The position numbers and the translations under genes were made by a program. Positions 23,900 through 32,226 of a DNA stretch of 64,000 bases are shown in pieces. Position 1 is the first letter of the stretch; each line of letters starts with the position of its first letter. Source of the stretch: Pseudomonadota bacterium (GTDB lineage Bacteria; Bdellovibrionota; Bacteriovoracia; Bacteriovoracales; Bacteriovoracaceae); contig JAIYDL010000020.1 in the NCBI GenBank assembly GCA_027487515.1, positions 26,371-90,370 on the forward strand, read 5' to 3'. The notes under the pieces were generated by a model. It was not told where the DNA came from. It saw only the letters and a list, made by a program, of their open reading frames with translations, and did not search any database.

Positions 23900-25243
23900 T
23901 TACAGGAGTTCGAGGAGCTCGGCCCGAGTAAAACCGCGGTGGTGTGGAGAGGGTGCGCTCCGAGAAGGGATGTCTCGGTTCTCCCCCCAGATGTAGGTCC
24001 TGAAGTCCTCGGTGAGGTCAAGCCCAGAGAAGAACTCGAGGTTGTTTTTAAAATGCTCTTGGGTAATGAGAGTGTGCTTATAGGTCTGAAAATACCCCCG
24101 GAGGAAGGCCTTTAATCCCCCCGCATCCTGGAGGCGGTAATCAAGGTAGGCCAGGAACTCGCGGCCTAGGGCATACGCTCGAGAGTCGGTGTTTCTTTGG
24201 TAGGGTGATCCGAGGCCTAGGTCACTGCCGCCGTAGCCCGGCAGTGGCTTTCTCTGATAGCCGTAGTCCCTCCAACTCGCAATCGCCTCGTCGATCCAGC
24301 CAGCGTTTCCGTTCGCCGGGAAGATTCCTTTGGCGAAGTACGAATGGAGCATCTCGTGGTCCAGGGCCCCGAAAGAAGTCTGGGTCGCTCCGGCGTGTTC
24401 CATGCCTCCGGTGCCGGGAAGGGTTTCGTAGGCGATGAAGCTGTCATGGGCCCACGGTCCGTAGTCCGCTTCAAGCTCAGCAAAGATCTTGAGCGCCTCT
24501 TGCTTGAATTTCCCAGGCCGTGACCACCAGGAGGTATAAACGGTGACGGGGATGTCACGGCCACCGATCGAGCGGTAGATGAAATCCAAGCGCTTCTTCC
24601 GGCCCTTGGGCGTGGTGTGAAAGTAATGGGCCGAAGCCGTGTAGAAAGACGGGAACGTAATTTGGTACTGGTTCGGAGACGTGCGCGTGAGGGTCCCATT
24701 CGTGTAAATGTCCTGCCTCGCCTCAGACACCCCGGCGAAGGTCACGTTCATCGTCACCGGGTACTGATCAAACTCGAGGTTCGAAGGAACGTACTGCTCG
24801 AGGAACTTCCGATACTTCAGGTCTCGGATCCAAAAGGCGCTAGAGACGCCGCGGGAGAGGAAGCTGTAGCGAACGTTTTCCGAGAAGGAATTGGTGAGTT
24901 CAAGAGTGTGCGTCCCTGGAGCGACGGCCTCATCCACCTGCCGCAGCAGGGCCCCGTCCGGAGCGGCGATCTCCCGGATGCCTACGGGTCTCCCGTTCAA
25001 GAGAGCATTCTGCGGGCCCGGGATTAAGTCGAAGAGGGGTCTTCCTCCCGACGTCGCCTCGAACGTGATTCGACTTTTGACTTGAGTTTGGCGCTTCCGG
25101 AGATCGTAGGTGATGTCGTACGTCGCGGCCTTAAAGTCCACGAACACGGCCCGGCCTTGGATCGTCTCGAAATCCGGCGGGGCCAGATGGAGGTTTGCGA
25201 ACGCAGGGACCGAAATGAGGGCCCCGAGGATGAATGCCTTCAT
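23900..25243 (-). CDS. Exported M1-like (gluzincin) metallopeptidase
   Basis: The 447-residue protein has a signal peptide (MKAFILGALISVPAFA). The M1 signature is complete: a GAMEN-like GGMEHAG, then HEMLH and, 18 residues later, the glutamate of WIDEAIASW as third zinc ligand. The N-terminal beta-rich half resembles the substrate-binding saddle. It is shorter than classical aminopeptidase N (about 870 residues) and lacks the long C-terminal helical domain. The start was placed at ATG 25243, which overlaps the stop of the preceding amidotransferase-like gene (ATGA). It probably acts on peptides outside the cytoplasm. Confidence 0.85.
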   Translation of the reverse strand: MKAFILGALISVPAFANLHLAPPDFETIQGRAVFVDFKAATYDITYDLRKRQTQVKSRITFEATSGGRPLFDLIPGPQNALLNGRPVGIREIAAPDGALLRQVDEAVAPGTHTLELTNSFSENVRYSFLSRGVSSAFWIRDLKYRKFLEQYVPSNLEFDQYPVTMNVTFAGVSEARQDIYTNGTLTRTSPNQYQITFPSFYTASAHYFHTTPKGRKKRLDFIYRSIGGRDIPVTVYTSWWSRPGKFKQEALKIFAELEADYGPWAHDSFIAYETLPGTGGMEHAGATQTSFGALDHEMLHSYFAKGIFPANGNAGWIDEAIASWRDYGYQRKPLPGYGGSDLGLGSPYQRNTDSRAYALGREFLAYLDYRLQDAGGLKAFLRGYFQTYKHTLITQEHFKNNLEFFSGLDLTEDFRTYIWGENRDIPSRSAPSPHHRGFTRAELLELL

Positions 25244-26076
25244 CTTTTCTCTCTTGTTTTGTAGGTACACGCACGATTGAGGAACCAGCGGAACACGGGA
25301 GCACTCGCCGCCGTGAACGAGCGCTCTGGATGGTACTGAACTCCGAGGGCCGGACGATGCGTGTATTCGATCGCTTCGGCAATTTTCCGGTCATGGGAAT
25401 AGGCCGTGATTCTCGTGTTGGGGTAGGAGGCCGAGTTCTCCTCAAGGTAATCGACCCGAATCCCTTGGTGATGAAGCTTGAATCCCAGGACCGTCTCCTG
25501 CGGGTAGATCTCATCCATCAGGGAAGACCCAACGATGCTCGCCCGGTCAAAGCGGCCGATCCGGTTTGGAATTCCAAGCTCTGTTTTTATGTCAAGGTAG
25601 AGTGGGATCCCCTGCCCGACCGACATCATCTGAAGGCCTCGGCAGATCCCCAGGAGCGGAAGGTCCCGGAAGTCATCGTCTTCCGAGTACGTTCTGACGA
25701 GCTTGAACTCAACCGGGTCTCGGCGCTCTCCCTCCTTCGAGAATTTGACGAGCTGAAGATTCTTCTGCGTGTAGCGCTGGAGCTCCTCACTCACTGACGG
25801 TAAATAGTACTTCGGATCGATGTCCGCTCCGCCGGGCATGAGGATCGCGTCCACCGACAGCATCGCCGTCTTGAGGTCAGAAGCTTTGGAGAGGTCTCGG
25901 AAGCGCACCTTGTGGCCCATGGCCCAGGCCGTCGTCTGGACTCGGAAGCGGTAGAAGATATTGCATTCCGTTGAGCACCCAATGGTCAGGACTTCATTCT
26001 CAGGAAGAGTACAGGTTTGAGCTGGTTGAGGAGTAAAGAGCGCAAGGCCCAGGAGGAGGATAGATGTTTTATTCAT
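25240..26076 (-). CDS. Exported class-I glutamine amidotransferase-like hydrolase (peptidase C26)
   Basis: The 278-residue protein belongs to the PuuD/gamma-glutamyl hydrolase family. The nucleophile elbow is GICRGLQMM, the catalytic His-x-Glu is in VQYHPERS, and ILMPGGADIDP precedes them. PuuD-type enzymes cleave gamma-glutamyl bonds. This one starts with a signal peptide (MNKTSILLLGLALFTPQPAQT), so it should act in the periplasm or outside, on gamma-glutamyl peptides from murein or folates. It is coupled to the M1-type peptidase, which suggests a shared peptide-degrading task. Confidence 0.85.
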   Translation of the reverse strand: MNKTSILLLGLALFTPQPAQTCTLPENEVLTIGCSTECNIFYRFRVQTTAWAMGHKVRFRDLSKASDLKTAMLSVDAILMPGGADIDPKYYLPSVSEELQRYTQKNLQLVKFSKEGERRDPVEFKLVRTYSEDDDFRDLPLLGICRGLQMMSVGQGIPLYLDIKTELGIPNRIGRFDRASIVGSSLMDEIYPQETVLGFKLHHQGIRVDYLEENSASYPNTRITAYSHDRKIAEAIEYTHRPALGVQYHPERSFTAASAPVFRWFLNRACTYKTREKR

Positions 26077-26150
26077 ACCCCCAGTTTACTTCTGGTGGCG
26101 GTGCACCCAGGAGGTAGGAAAATTCTGCCTACCCTCGGGTTAAGAAGCGC

Positions 26151-26978
26151 CTACCGTCCCAGGAACTTATCCAAGCTAGGGCGGACTTTCTCATCCCACT
26201 CTTGTGCACCGAGTGCGTCCGGGTCAATGATCAGATGGTTGTATTTCGGGCGAAGCGTTGAGTCCCGGTTATCGACGGTCACGAGCTCCCAGCGATTGAG
26301 CCGCTCGACCAGCCGACGGATTTTTCCGTAGGAGACAAGTTCATCATTCCGGTCCATGAAGACCACGGCCGGGATGTTGATTAAGGAAAAGTCACCCTGG
26401 TTGAAGCTCGCCACGGTATCAAAGAGAGCATGGTAGGCGGCGACCGTCGTGCCGTGCTGTGCGCGGTAGGCCGTTGGAGAGACACTTGGAATGACTGCCT
26501 CACCCCCGAGCACTCGGGCAGCGTTTACGAAGTAACTCGTGGTGCGAATTTTAAGCGCCGGAGCAAAGAGAATGGCCTGGTCGATGCCATGAGAAGGATT
26601 GTGAGCAATAAAATCCATCCCCAGGAGTCCACCCAGGGAAAATCCGACGAAAGTGAATTTTCCGCCATGGCCGCGATTGGCCCTCAAGACCTCCGCATGG
26701 GCTTCCCGGAACTGGGCCTTCCATTCGTCGGCAGTGACCTTCTTCATGCGCTCAAGGTCTGCGTTGTGTCCGAGAAGTTTTAACAACAACACATCATGCC
26801 CGCGCTGATTAAGCTCGGAGATGAGGTGGCCCATTTTCTCTGGCTCAGTGTTGAGACCATGCACCACGAGGGCATGACCAAGCTTCACTTCCCTCTGCGT
26901 ACGGATCCAGCGCTGGTAGTCCTCGGCCGAGTGGACAAGAGTGGAAAGAAGACCGATGAGGAGAGCGACGATGTTCAT
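26151..26978 (-). CDS. Exported alpha/beta hydrolase (esterase/lipase-like)
   Basis: The 275-residue protein has a signal peptide (MNIVALLIGLLSTLVHS). Its alpha/beta hydrolase core comprises HALVVHGLN (oxyanion region), the nucleophile elbow GFSLGG, the acid in FMDRNDELV and the catalytic His in YNHLIID. It resembles carboxylesterase/monoacylglycerol lipases. It is the first gene of the exported hydrolase run on this strand. The substrate is unknown. Confidence 0.83.
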   Translation of the reverse strand: MNIVALLIGLLSTLVHSAEDYQRWIRTQREVKLGHALVVHGLNTEPEKMGHLISELNQRGHDVLLLKLLGHNADLERMKKVTADEWKAQFREAHAEVLRANRGHGGKFTFVGFSLGGLLGMDFIAHNPSHGIDQAILFAPALKIRTTSYFVNAARVLGGEAVIPSVSPTAYRAQHGTTVAAYHALFDTVASFNQGDFSLINIPAVVFMDRNDELVSYGKIRRLVERLNRWELVTVDNRDSTLRPKYNHLIIDPDALGAQEWDEKVRPSLDKFLGR

Positions 26979-27149
26979 GGGAACCGCTTTGTTGGTTAAT
27001 ACCTTAAGATGTTAGTTGGTTTCTGGCCCGAACTGAGGACTGGGGAAACCATTACAACAGGTTGTCGAAAATCTCGACACCTCCGGAGGGGGCCTGTCAA
27101 TGGACGGTCTCCGGCTCAGCTCATCAGTGGTCCCGCCGATAGGGTTTTC

Positions 27150-28343
27150 ATGAACCAGCAGGTCCGAAAGCTCTCACTCGCGCTTAAAGACATCGCCCGA
27201 GACCTTGCCTTCCTTGGGAGCCCTCGCTATCCCCTTCGGGAGCTGTCTCTCTTGTTTCCCCAGCACCGAAGTTTCATCGCCGGTCTCAAAGACGATGGCG
27301 TCCCTTTTCGTCTGAGCGCTCCCGAAAAAGAACGAGCGATAGAGCGCTTCGAGGCTACCTTAAGTGCTGCAGACATGACTCCGGAGCAGAAATTGCTATT
27401 CTCGGCCCGGATCGAGGACTACCGGATCGTGTTGAAAATGATGGAAAGCTTCGGCACATCGGTCTTCTACGATCAGTGCCGGAGACTCTACGGTACGTCT
27501 CTGAACTCACCAACGGATCATGCCCTTCAGTCCTTCGTTCAACAGATTCCGAAGATCTGCCCCCGAGACTTAAGCCTTCGACGACTCAAAGGCGCCGAGG
27601 CCTTGGCCTACCTTCACCAGCGCCTGTCCGAGACTTTCAATCCCGCGGACTTCGAGGTCCGCGCGTCGAGCTCCCTCTTGGCAGATTCCTCCGCTGGGCG
27701 ACGGGTCTTGAAGCTTAATCCTCACAAAGAATTTACGACGGCCCAGTTAGATATTTTTCTCGTCCACGAAGGCTGGGTCCACCTCGGAACCTCCATCAAT
27801 GGGGCACTCCAGCATCAACACCCGTGGCTCGGTACCTGGGCGCCTCGGACCACTCTCCTCCAAGAGGGCCTGGCGGTGACCACTGAACTCGTGAGTGGTG
27901 CCATGACTCAGGAGCGGTGGGAGAAGATCGTCCTGCGCCACTCGGCGACCTCCATGGCCGAGCGCGGGTCTTCGGTGCGAGAGGTCCACCAGTTTTTGCT
28001 CCACCAAGGCGTGGAGGATCTGGACGCATTTAAGCTCGCCCTGCGCATTTTCCGGGGTGTTCCGCTCGACGGTGGAATGGCCTTCACGAAGGAGCTCCTC
28101 TACCTCCAGGGTCTGGTTGACCTCGTAGGGCGGCTCAATCGTGAGAGGCCAGAGCTCAGGTCATTCTTTGTGGGGAAGGTGTCGTTCGAAGAACACCAAC
28201 TCCTGCAGAGACACCCGGAGCAATTTGACGCCCGAGTCAGCTACTTCCCCCAGGCGCTAGAAGCGCCTCTGGCGCGGGAGCGCTTGCGATCCCTAACGGA
28301 GCTCACCTACCAAGCTCCTAGTCACGAACTCCGCTCAGCATAG
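27150..28343 (+). CDS. DUF1704 / QEGLA-motif metallopeptidase-like protein
   Basis: The 397-residue protein (from ATG 27150) has the two signatures of the DUF1704 family: HEGWVH, an HExxxH zinc site, and LLQEGLAV, the QEGLA motif. Bacterial members are annotated as flavohaemoglobin-expression modulators; eukaryotic relatives (MATCAP) are tyrosine carboxypeptidases of tubulin. No signal peptide is seen, so it is cytosolic. Its 3' end overlaps a convergent truncated-haemoglobin gene by 26 nt. I chose the internal ATG because the upstream extension is unlike protein. Confidence 0.82.
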   Translation: MNQQVRKLSLALKDIARDLAFLGSPRYPLRELSLLFPQHRSFIAGLKDDGVPFRLSAPEKERAIERFEATLSAADMTPEQKLLFSARIEDYRIVLKMMESFGTSVFYDQCRRLYGTSLNSPTDHALQSFVQQIPKICPRDLSLRRLKGAEALAYLHQRLSETFNPADFEVRASSSLLADSSAGRRVLKLNPHKEFTTAQLDIFLVHEGWVHLGTSINGALQHQHPWLGTWAPRTTLLQEGLAVTTELVSGAMTQERWEKIVLRHSATSMAERGSSVREVHQFLLHQGVEDLDAFKLALRIFRGVPLDGGMAFTKELLYLQGLVDLVGRLNRERPELRSFFVGKVSFEEHQLLQRHPEQFDARVSYFPQALEAPLARERLRSLTELTYQAPSHELRSA

Positions 28344-28692
28344 CGGCGACCTGCGCGAACGAGGCGAGGAGCTCTTGCTGAAGCCCCGGTTCAATGGGGG
28401 AACGGCCGAGGGCCAGGCGCATACAGTAAAGCCACTGCTCCCCTTCTTTTGAACCGATGCTAAACGGCATGTGCCGCATCCGCAGGCGTGGGTGTCCATA
28501 GCGTTCGAGGTAGAGTTGGGGGCCCCCCGTCCAACCCGAGAGAAAGGCCTTGAGCTTTTCCCCGGACTCTCGGAGGTCCCGCCCGGAGTGGGTGGCAAAA
28601 CAATCCCGCGCCGCTGGGTCCGTGCTCATGATCTGGTAGAAGTCATCGACGAGGGCCTCGATGACAGGAAACCCACCTAAAGCTTGGTACAC
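28318..28692 (-). CDS. Group II truncated haemoglobin
   Basis: The 124-residue globin shows the trHbO pattern: FYQIMSTDP, YLERYGHPRLRMRHMPF with the proximal His in RMRHMPF, and EQWLYCM. It binds haem and O2 or NO. The start is GTG 28692, one base after the preceding gene's stop, so it is probably coupled to it. Its neighbour on the other strand is a QEGLA protein, a family associated by annotation with flavohaemoglobin. Confidence 0.9.
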   Translation of the reverse strand: MYQALGGFPVIEALVDDFYQIMSTDPAARDCFATHSGRDLRESGEKLKAFLSGWTGGPQLYLERYGHPRLRMRHMPFSIGSKEGEQWLYCMRLALGRSPIEPGLQQELLASFAQVAAMLSGVRD

Positions 28693-28693
28693 A

Positions 28694-29590
28694 CTAGATC
28701 CAGAAAGGACCGGTGGGGACTTCGCGCTGGCGCATGTCCAGGCGCACCTTCAGAGTTTCTCCGTCACGGGAGGCTTCGCCTGCCCATTGACCAGGGTAGG
28801 TTCCCTCACTGACTTCTTGGTAGACCTGACCGACCCAACGGTGCATGGATTCTGGATCCCAAGCTGCGAGGTTAATGTGCGGGATCTGATTACTCCATCG
28901 AGTGTACGGATTTCCGAGGAACTTAAGAGGATTGATTCGGTAACCCGTGAGGGGTCCACCGATGTATCTCTTTGGGACATCGATGACCTGCTTCCAGGCC
29001 TCAAACTCCGGATCCATGAGACCCCCCACCCGAAGGAAGCTCACCGCGAAAGCGGAACAGCCTGCTCCCTCCCCCTTGAGAGGATCGGCCTGAAGCCCGG
29101 AGTAAAGCTTCCCGTATCCTTTCGCTTCGAATTCCTCGACGTACGTCACCATCCGAGCACAGGCTTCGGGAGAAACGTCGATCGCAAGCTCTGCGCGGCG
29201 TGCCGAGCCCTCGTAGTCTGAGAGATCTGAAACGATGCTCGCGTCTTTTTCAAGTTTCCCAGCGTAGGTGTGAAAGATGATTCCCAATCCATAGCGCTTT
29301 TTGAAGATGAGGTTACGCTCGATTTTCGTCGACGTGGACTCCGAGGTCATGCCACGGAAAATGTGGGTCCCGGTTGAATCACATTTGAGCTCAACGAAAA
29401 CGTGTCCGATGGAATAGGTCCTTCGCCCGTCGCCCCGGACCAGCGAGTTTCGGATCGCACTGATCGCGAAGGCCCAGGGGCTTGACCACTTAATCCCTCG
29501 AGGGGAGCGCATGAAGTGGAGCTTGATCTCGTCGGCGGTAGCAAAGGAAGAAAGAAGACCCAAGATGAGAGCGAGACTGATTTTTTTCAT
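28694..29590 (-). CDS. Exported protein, possibly permuted papain-like (NlpC/LRAT type)
   Basis: The 298-residue protein has a signal peptide (MKKISLALILGLLSSFATA). A His in SIGHVFVELKC precedes a Cys in GAGCSAFAVSFL, the order and spacing seen in permuted papain-like hydrolases (YiiX/LRAT type). The assignment is by eye and tentative. The C-terminal 100 residues contain several Trp-Pro segments. The start is ATG 29590 with GGAAGGA upstream; a TTG two codons earlier was rejected. It is followed immediately by the truncated haemoglobin gene. Confidence 0.75.
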   Translation of the reverse strand: MKKISLALILGLLSSFATADEIKLHFMRSPRGIKWSSPWAFAISAIRNSLVRGDGRRTYSIGHVFVELKCDSTGTHIFRGMTSESTSTKIERNLIFKKRYGLGIIFHTYAGKLEKDASIVSDLSDYEGSARRAELAIDVSPEACARMVTYVEEFEAKGYGKLYSGLQADPLKGEGAGCSAFAVSFLRVGGLMDPEFEAWKQVIDVPKRYIGGPLTGYRINPLKFLGNPYTRWSNQIPHINLAAWDPESMHRWVGQVYQEVSEGTYPGQWAGEASRDGETLKVRLDMRQREVPTGPFWI

Positions 29591-29671
29591 CAACAATTCC
29601 TTCCTGAGCGTCTAGGTAGCTTCTAGGTAAAAATACTCACAATTAGACCGACCGGTAAAGGCGAACGGTAT

Positions 29672-29699
29672 TTGTAGCGGCGAATATATGTTCTATACT
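29672..29699 (+). promoter_or_regulatory. Candidate promoter of the Cys-rich lipoprotein operon
   Basis: TTGTAG and TATACT are separated by 16 bp; the -10 matches five of six bases. The expected start near 29706 gives a leader of about 27 nt before ATG 29733. Confidence 0.45.
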
Positions 29700-29732
29700 A
29701 TCTCTGTTTAACCTACTTCCATAAGGATTTTT

Positions 29733-29954
29733 ATGAAACACCTCGCCCTTCTGTCATTCGCCACACTTCTCTCACTGGCGTCTTGCTCACATCACAAGAA
29801 GCCTTGCTGCGAGGGTAAGGATCAGATGTCTTGTGCCAAAGAGTCCTGCGCAAAGCCGTGCTGCGACAAAGAAAAGAAAATGTGTAAGGACGGCTCGTGC
29901 GAAAAACCTAAGGCAGCTTCCGATTGTGGCGACTCTTGCCACAAAAAATCTTAA
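29733..29954 (+). CDS. Small Cys-rich lipoprotein, possibly metal-binding
   Basis: The 73-residue protein has a lipobox (LLSLASC) and a mature part with ten more cysteines in CC, C-x4-C and C-x3-C clusters, plus several His and Lys. This composition is metallothionein-like and suggests binding of copper or zinc at the membrane surface. AAGGA precedes the start. It precedes the Cys-repeat gene by 12 nt in one operon. Confidence 0.8.
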   Translation: MKHLALLSFATLLSLASCSHHKKPCCEGKDQMSCAKESCAKPCCDKEKKMCKDGSCEKPKAASDCGDSCHKKS

Positions 29955-29966
29955 GGTTCAGAGCCC

Positions 29967-30887
29967 ATGAAATTCATCGTCGCCCTACTCCTTCTGACCG
30001 CAGTTGAAGCCAGGGCCAACTCCTGTGCGGCAGAGACCCGAAAGTTCTGCGCCGGCGTCGAACCCGGCCGAGGCCAGCTCGCCCGTTGCCTCTCTGATTA
30101 TCAAGATAGCCTCTCCCCCAAATGCGCCGCCGAACTTAAGGCCTACAAGCAAGACACTGGGAAAAAGAATCCGTGCTTCGAGGACCTCGCCGAATTCTGC
30201 TCCGATCTGCCGTCAGATCCTGCCAACTTTGAGTACTGCCTACTCCGGAACGAGTCCCGCTTAAGCCCCCGGTGTGCGACGGACTTTAAGGCCAAGAAGG
30301 GAAAAATTCTAGTTAAGAACGTGTGTGCTCAAGACGTGGCCTCACTGTGCTACGCGGACGTCTCGGGCCCCGAGGGCGCAGTGCCGAAGTGCTTGATTCG
30401 AAACCGCTTGAAACTCTCAGGGTACTGCCAGAAGAACGTGGACAGACGAACGGCCGAGCTCCGGAAGAAGAACCCGTGCTTCGACGACACGATGAAGAAT
30501 TGCCAGAGTGCGGTGAAGTTTGTGGAGATCCAGGACTGCCTTTCCAAAAAGGTCGCCACCATCGCCCCCGCCTGCCGGAAACTCGTCGACAATGAGAACC
30601 TGAAGATGAAGGCCAACCCCTGCTACCGGGACCTCATCACTCACTGCCGCCCCGGCATCTCCCCACGGGAGCAAGACGAGTGCCTCACCCTGAATGATGA
30701 GCACCTCTCGAAGACGTGCCGCCAGTTCAGGGTCGTCGAGAAAGAGAAAGTGGAAAGCATGGTGAAACTTTGTGAAAGTGACCGACTCAAACTGTGCAAA
30801 GATGCCCCCTTTAAAGACGGCGCCGTGGTCAAATGCCTTCGCACGAAGAAGGCCCAGGTCTCTCCCGCATGTCAGCGGCTCTTGTAA
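29967..30887 (+). CDS. Secreted protein with six GLG1-type Cys-rich repeats
   Basis: After a signal peptide (MKFIVALLLLTAVEARA) the 306-residue protein is six repeats of about 45 residues, each C-x7-C ... CL ... LS-x2-C, giving 24 cysteines (for example PCFEDLAEFC and YCLLRNESRLSPRC). This pattern is that of the Golgi GLG1 cysteine-rich repeat (Cys_rich_FGFR family), found also in exported bacterial proteins. Each repeat is likely a small helical unit closed by two disulphides. The function in bacteria is unknown. The gene ends at a strong terminator. Confidence 0.88.
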   Translation: MKFIVALLLLTAVEARANSCAAETRKFCAGVEPGRGQLARCLSDYQDSLSPKCAAELKAYKQDTGKKNPCFEDLAEFCSDLPSDPANFEYCLLRNESRLSPRCATDFKAKKGKILVKNVCAQDVASLCYADVSGPEGAVPKCLIRNRLKLSGYCQKNVDRRTAELRKKNPCFDDTMKNCQSAVKFVEIQDCLSKKVATIAPACRKLVDNENLKMKANPCYRDLITHCRPGISPREQDECLTLNDEHLSKTCRQFRVVEKEKVESMVKLCESDRLKLCKDAPFKDGAVVKCLRTKKAQVSPACQRLL

Positions 30888-30902
30888 GTCTCTTCAAATG
30901 AA

Positions 30903-30937
30903 GAAGGCTCCCTGAAAAGGGAGCCTTCGTTTTTTTT
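30903..30937 (+). terminator. Rho-independent terminator
   Basis: GAAGGCTCCCT, a short GAAA loop and AGGGAGCCTTC form an 11-bp stem followed by G and eight T. It ends the Cys-rich operon 15 nt after the stop and separates it from the convergent lipoprotein gene. Confidence 0.93.
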
Positions 30938-30951
30938 AACTCAGGAAAGAT

Positions 30952-31944
30952 TTAGAGGAAAAACTTCGCGACGATGAGGGCCATTTTCTCTGGAGAAGTT
31001 TCGTTCTTCTCCGCGGCCCGCTCCATCACGGATTGGAACTCACCAAGGTCGCCTCTCGCACCAGCCTCGTAGGCCCGAGTGATCTCTGAGAAGTTTGACC
31101 CGATGATCTCAGTGGCGTAGGCATTCGTATCTTCAGCCGTGAGAGCGCGAGAAGTGGCGTACTTCCGGAAGTGGTTCGCCGCCTTTGCGACCTTGAGGGA
31201 GCGCTCGGCCGAGAGACCGAACTTCCCCTTCACTTGCTTGGCCATCTCGATCACGATGTGCTGCTCGACGGCCGCTGCACGCTTCAGAGTGTCCTTGTTG
31301 GTGAGTGACGTCTCCGAGAGGAGTAAGCGGCCATCAACCACGAGCCCGCGGCGAGTTTGTTGTGGCATGGAGATCTGAGAGTAATCGAAGAGGTCGTCGT
31401 GGACCATCGAAAGGAGGTTGGCGTAACCCTGGAGCCGAGGCGCCTTTCCGACGGAAAGACCGTATCGGCCTTTCGAGAACCCGATGTCGTAGCCATCATC
31501 CATCCCATCGGCGTAGCCTAGGTCATAGCCGTCATCCGCGCCGTCGTCGTAGCCCTGGTCGTAGCCGTCGTTTTCTCCATCGTCGTAACCGACGTTGTAT
31601 CCGGTGGTGTACCCCTGCTTGGCGCCGTCAGTTTTACCGACCGCGTAGCCTTGAGTGTAACCCTTCGAGACGCCGGCCGCTTCACCGTCGGCGAAGCCTT
31701 TATTGTAATCCGCAGACGCAAAGTAGGCCCTGGCCCGCTCGTATCCGGCGCTGTCACCGTCTTTGTACCCAGCAGTGTACCCAGCGTCGTAGGCCGTTTT
31801 GTAGCCCTGCTTCTTCCCTTCTTCGATCCCTTCCGCGTAGCGGTCGTTGGTTGGAGTGCTACTTCCTCCCGAATTACAGGCGACGGATAAAAAGCCTAGA
31901 AGTGAAAGTGTTGCGAGATTAAGAAACCCCTTACGTAAGATCAT
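30952..31944 (-). CDS. Lipoprotein with Gly-Tyr tetrapeptide repeats, copy 1
   Basis: The 330-residue protein starts at ATG 31944 (AAGGGGAG upstream). It has a lipobox (GFLSVAC), a region of GYxxG/DGYD four-residue repeats (about residues 35-165) and a helical C-terminal domain shared with the protein at 32227 (LPQ-type MPQQTRRGLV, LLLSETSLTNKDTL, VKGKFGLSAERSLK, AANHFRKYATSRALT). The Asp/Gly/Tyr repeats resemble an extended, possibly calcium-binding or fibre-like segment. The function is unknown. Confidence 0.83.
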   Translation of the reverse strand: MILRKGFLNLATLSLLGFLSVACNSGGSSTPTNDRYAEGIEEGKKQGYKTAYDAGYTAGYKDGDSAGYERARAYFASADYNKGFADGEAAGVSKGYTQGYAVGKTDGAKQGYTTGYNVGYDDGENDGYDQGYDDGADDGYDLGYADGMDDGYDIGFSKGRYGLSVGKAPRLQGYANLLSMVHDDLFDYSQISMPQQTRRGLVVDGRLLLSETSLTNKDTLKRAAAVEQHIVIEMAKQVKGKFGLSAERSLKVAKAANHFRKYATSRALTAEDTNAYATEIIGSNFSEITRAYEAGARGDLGEFQSVMERAAEKNETSPEKMALIVAKFFL

Positions 31945-32131
31945 GAACTCCCCTTTGGTTAGAAATGCACAGGAATGCATTCAGTGTTTTGGTTAGCAAA
32001 CACGACAACGAGCTTCCTGCTTTTTGAGTGTATGGGGAGTAGTTGAGCAAATATCTTGCCAACCGAAGGGGATGAAAACGGAATCAAAATGGCCCCAGAC
32101 GGGCGCATTAACGCAATGCAAGATGCGATTC

Positions 32132-32209
32132 GGAACCACCGGCCGGTTCCACCTTGGCCCTAAAAAGGCCTTAGGGCCCAAGGATCTCCTAGCGGAGGGA
32201 CCTTGGGCC
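32132..32209 (-). promoter_or_regulatory. Overlapping hairpins between the lipoprotein paralogues
   Basis: Three dyads crowd the gap: GGAACC...GGTTCC (32132-32150); CCTTGGCCCTAA with TTAGGGCCCAAGG (32152-32183, one bulge); and GGCCCAAGG with CCTTGGGCC (32175-32183 with 32201-32209). The second and third share the segment 32175-32183 and cannot form together. On the minus strand they follow the stop of the upstream lipoprotein gene (32227). They could end transcription or attenuate read-through to the next paralogue. Confidence 0.55.
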
Positions 32210-32226
32210 ATAGGGATTTTGAGAAA

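Noticed and set aside
27135..27142. GCCGATAG before the QEGLA gene
   Set aside because: The -35 position reads TCAG instead of TAAA, and only seven bases separate it from the start codon.
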